Source of the DNA: Siphonodentalium dalli
Taxonomy: Eukaryota; Mollusca; Scaphopoda; Gadilida; Siphonodentaliidae
Assembly (NCBI GenBank): GCA_032622095.1
Contig: CP136065.1
Location: 60,135,094 to 60,199,093, forward strand
Length of the DNA: 64,000 bases
Direction: 5' to 3'
The translations under genes and the position numbers were made by a program. This document shows positions 60,141 to 64,000 of the stretch, in pieces. The notes below the pieces were generated by a model that worked only from the letters and a program-made list of their open reading frames with translations, ran no database searches and had not been told where the DNA came from. The first letter of the stretch is position 1; every line of letters starts with the position of its first letter.

Positions 60141-63120
60141 TGAGAATGGAAACAGAAACCATGAAAAGTAGACAAATTCATCTGATGTTGACCTATTTGA
60201 AAATATCCAAATCTGAATATATGCTGATTACATCCATCATTACATGTACAGCGGAAATGTCCTGATTTGGGTGACTCGACTGGAGAAAAATCGCTACCTC
60301 AACAATAAGGCTGTCGGTATTGAGCAATAATTTAATTACTTCCCCTTGATATCGCCCCCCTTATGGGGTTTGGCTAAGAATTTTTCACTTGACTCCTGTA
60401 TTGCTCATGTAATGCCATCATACTAAGTCAATTCTACCGAAATTCAGCTGCTCACGGAAATTGATTGAATGGACATCACACAATGCAGTACCCAAAAACA
60501 GTAGCGGCATATAATGCGTTGACATTACAGACATCTTCCATGTTAACAAGCTTAATAAGTCCAAATATAAGCTAATATTTGTGTGATTCGTTCTTATTAA
60601 TATACATGTACGAAAACACAGGGTATACTTTTGTGAAACTGAATTTTTTTACAATTGCTCGTCCTTGAATAACATCTAGTTCATATTGTGTGTGCATCAG
60701 GGGATTATATGACAGTAATTGCTTTGTCGCAGACTACCAAACGAGAGCGTTCAGATGTGAGCTATATCTGTCTTCTGCGAAGAAGAATCGCATCGGCGGA
60801 TTTCTACCAGACCTCTGCTTATTACATGCGATATATAGCGACTAGAGATAAATTATGTTCAGGTTCGTACCAAAACAGAAACTGTTGTGGAGCTCTGGAC
60901 AGCTCATAGGTCAACTCACTGACTCCAGACCCAAGATTTGCGAAAGCGTGGCTGATTTTGATCGAGCTAGGATAGGAAGATAGCCTCATATAGTGACTTC
61001 AATTGGTATACATGTGTATTTGAGTTCCACAGAGATAGTTTTCTGGATATCGCATATACTACAAGTTCGTTGCGTGTATGATCCCCATCTTCCTGTGCAG
61101 AACTTATGCACTTATGTCATATTTGTCACATGTGTTATCGAAGTTCTTTCATGCTTGCGTTATGCGGTCTCATCAAAATGTCATACAAGAAACATATTCA
61201 CACAAAATTTTCTTTAAATGCCTGCTTTCTGTAATTGTATCGGCTATCGGCAATGTTCCAGATAAAATTGATAATAATTTTCGCACCAATGCACAGTTCG
61301 ACTTGGCTGTAGAGGCAATTCAACTCACCGATATGTTGAGGTACATGTATTATTATTGGGTGGAAAGTTTGTAGTATTCTTTCCAGATGTTTTATACAGG
61401 AACATTTGATATCCCACTACAATGTAATCAGGTCTGCAGAAAACTCAGGTCGTTAAACGTTGTAATATTATACCTTCCTGAGCAATAGTTGAAGTATATT
61501 TCAGTTATGGACTCTTCAAATAGCTAACAATCCACAATATTCTCTCAATTCAAGAATAACATTGTTATCTATTACTTCCAACTTTTGCGCAGTATCTATA
61601 TTCCAAGCTTGTTATGGGCCTACTTGTGGATCCGACTATTATGGTTGTACGGTTTGCCAGCAAATTCTATAAACTACATTTGTTCGATGGACAATTAAAG
61701 GATTTCGTTCGAGATTGCGGGATTTCTGTGATTCGAAGATCTTTACTTTCTGTGAACTAACAGTTGATGTATAATGCTAATGAATGTCCCCATGTGGACG
61801 TTTTGCAAGAAATCTTAATAAACGTTCCATTAAATGATCTTGATGACCCGTCACTGTATTCATTAGTTCGATTCACCATCATATGGCATGGATCAAAGAT
61901 GAGCTTCTGGTGTTTCGATGAGGTATTTCATCACTAAATATCCAGGCACTAGGCATATGCATTTTGATTTCACGATATTGTTTCGTTGACAACCAGGGAG
62001 AAGTTGAGGAGCCGTTATTGTCACTTGCTGGACTCGACATGGAGAATGACAAACCTTAGGCTATTTTTGCCCGATACTGATGTTTTGACATATTCTAAAA
62101 TAAACTGACAAGCATTAACTCGGTTACGTGCACAGTTCTGTTAGACTAGATCGAAGTGAATATGCAATGTATCTGCTATGAGGTCAGCGGCCGTATTGAC
62201 ATTTATTTATTAAATCTGTATTATGGACTCTCCATTCCACAACCGAAAGAAACATTATATATGGAGTCTCTGATATGCAGTCGGAGAGTTTTGTGGTGAG
62301 CTATGTTAGCTTGCGAGATGGGTTTGTAATTCAACTGTAGTTGCTGGGGTGAGTTGGTTGTAGTTAGGCTACCATCAATGTGACCATCTATTGGGCGAAG
62401 TAACAAGATTGGTACATGTGCTGACTCACGTCTTGAGAAGTGTGACAATGTCTCAACCATTCACACGAATTTCGGGTGATGAAACACAGATATGCCAAAA
62501 ACAAGAAACTGAACAATGCAATCTACCCTTATGGTATCTTATTAGACACAACTGTTTCATAATTAGATACGAAATAATGTTTGCACTAATATGTAATGCC
62601 TGTGTATTTCTAAGTTGAGCAATTATATTTCCCGGTGGCAGTATGATAGCAATGCAACTTCGACTTCGATGAAGCCAAGGTGTGATATTTTTCCTGAATC
62701 TTCTAAATGTTTGTGGCCGGGCGAAATCAACGTGGTCAACAATTCATAAAGAATAGGCAACGAATAAAGCAGATCTGCCCCAAACGAAATAATATAGCCA
62801 TAAAGTTGGATTTCTGTCTGTATTATGACTGCAGGGATTCTTTTGCGTTCGAGTACTCGTTATGCCCTTGTAATGATAGTCAGCACATATCTGGTTTGAC
62901 TTCCTTCTCAGGAAACGGGCAGGATCGTTTAAATTATATTGGGCAATTTCATGTTAGGTTTCTAAGAGTCCATTCTGATATATTCTCGATTATAAACAAA
63001 CTATGTTTGGTCAAACATAGTCACAATATACCTTAACATGATAGTATCTAATTTAGATTGGGCGAATATATCCAACTCCTTTGCTAAATGCCGTTTGAGA
63101 ATATAAACATTTGTCACATT
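60141..63120. other. Unidentified interior of the terminal repeat
   Basis: Several open frames of 70-110 residues lie on the + strand (60688-60906, 61078-61374, 62707-63036). The stretch 61600-61790 also reads as plausible protein (VMGLLVDPTIMVVRFASKF). I recognise none of them and see no catalytic motif. They could be a decayed transposase. Confidence 0.4.
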
Positions 63121-64000
63121 TTATAACTGTGAGTCTTGGCGGCCATTCTGGCGACCATCTTGGGTCAAATAGATCAATGTCGAGTGTAATTGAATGACAC
63201 TAACGATATTTAAAACTGTGTACACTTGTGTTTGTTTTATTATGCCTATTTATGTCCAATGTTAATCTAGAACCTCGAGAAGCAAGTTTATTTGTGAAAT
63301 TACATAGCGAATTATTTAATTTGCATTTTTCGGAGTATGGACAACAATTAGACACAACTTACAGAATAATATGTTTTCCAAAGTACTTGGTGTCATGACT
63401 GATAAAAACAAAGACAATTCCTACTCGCCACAGTTTACAAATAACCGAAAATGATGTAAGTAGCATGTGTAACAATTCAACACATTTCTATATTTCGGTC
63501 GCCATTTTAACAGCCATCTTGGTTTTTTTATCAATCTTGTTCTTTCAAAAGGAAGCTTGGTGCAATTTTATCATTGCCGTAGAAATATTTTTCATTTTCT
63601 GTGTTAAATTTTCTTCCTCACTCAGTTCCCATTCTGCAAATTTGTGTGGCTACCATGAAGATGATTTGACTTAATTTTCGTGGTATAATTATGTTGAATT
63701 CTCGGGTATAATCAGCTGCATGGTTCACCAAATTTACAAATCATTCCATAAGTCCATGGATGTCCGCGAAAAAGTAGCACATATTCACATATATTTACTT
63801 TTTCCCAACACATGAGTAATATTAATAAAAATTGGACAGATTTTGGTGATTTCTCCTTTTTGGCAGCCATCTTGGCCGCCATCTTCAACGAAAATGCATT
63901 ATTTTCAGTGTAACTATATGGCAATTTACATATTTAAAACATTTTTACATTATCTTCTTCAAATTCAGTTATTTTCTGTTCAACTCTTGGCTAGAATCAT
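63121..64000 (-). repeat. AAGATGGC-rich repeat, right arm, cut by window end
   Basis: CGGCCATTCTGGCGACCATC, CGGTCGCCATTTTAACAGCC and GGCAGCCATCTTGGCCGCCA appear at a spacing of about 365 bp. Read on the minus strand they match the left-arm motifs at 58.8-60.1 kb. Confidence 0.55.

Overview
The window is a piece of a repeat-rich, AT-rich animal genome. It is dominated by one large intron-rich gene on the + strand, the AAA+ ATPase fidgetin-like 1 (FIGNL1). I can place 15 consecutive coding exons, from 6420 to 54926, by GT-AG boundaries, reading phase and similarity to the known FIGNL1 protein. Together they give 1,574 nt (524 codons) with every exon-exon phase compatible. The first exon or exons (about 50 residues in the vertebrate protein) and the last ones (about 70 residues after the arginine-finger region) were not found; the 3' end probably lies beyond 64000. 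No other intact gene, rRNA, tRNA or CRISPR array is visible.

The rest is transposable-element sequence. Many repeats have a (TCCG)n tract, tandem internal monomers and a 3' hairpin before CTTGTTTT. This resembles the pearl/Helentron-like non-autonomous elements described in bivalves, so a bivalve-like mollusc is my best guess for the organism. That is inference, not shown directly.

Layout: 1-5700 holds nested hAT-like elements, one with a remnant BED zinc finger. 5742-7147 is a near-identical inverted repeat enclosing a FIGNL1 exon. 9.4-16 kb is an intron with several elements, including a hAT-like element nested in its own relative. 17.6-20.7 kb is a TTAA-inserting element nested in a palindromic MITE. 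25-38 kb carries hAT-like MITEs and pearl-like arrays between the middle exons. 38.6-41.65 kb is a decayed hAT-like transposase copy. 43.2-47.8 kb holds the Walker A, pore-loop, Walker B and sensor-1 exons. 47813-51610 is a 37-bp minisatellite. 54.8 kb is the last visible exon. 57-64 kb is unresolved repeat.

The most unusual object is the minisatellite. Its unit is the last 37 nt of the sensor-1 exon itself, repeated about 102 times. Each junction recreates a strong 5' splice site (CAG|GTGAGG), and reading past the first donor meets TGA at once. The gene therefore has about a hundred decoy splice donors, of which only the first preserves the protein.
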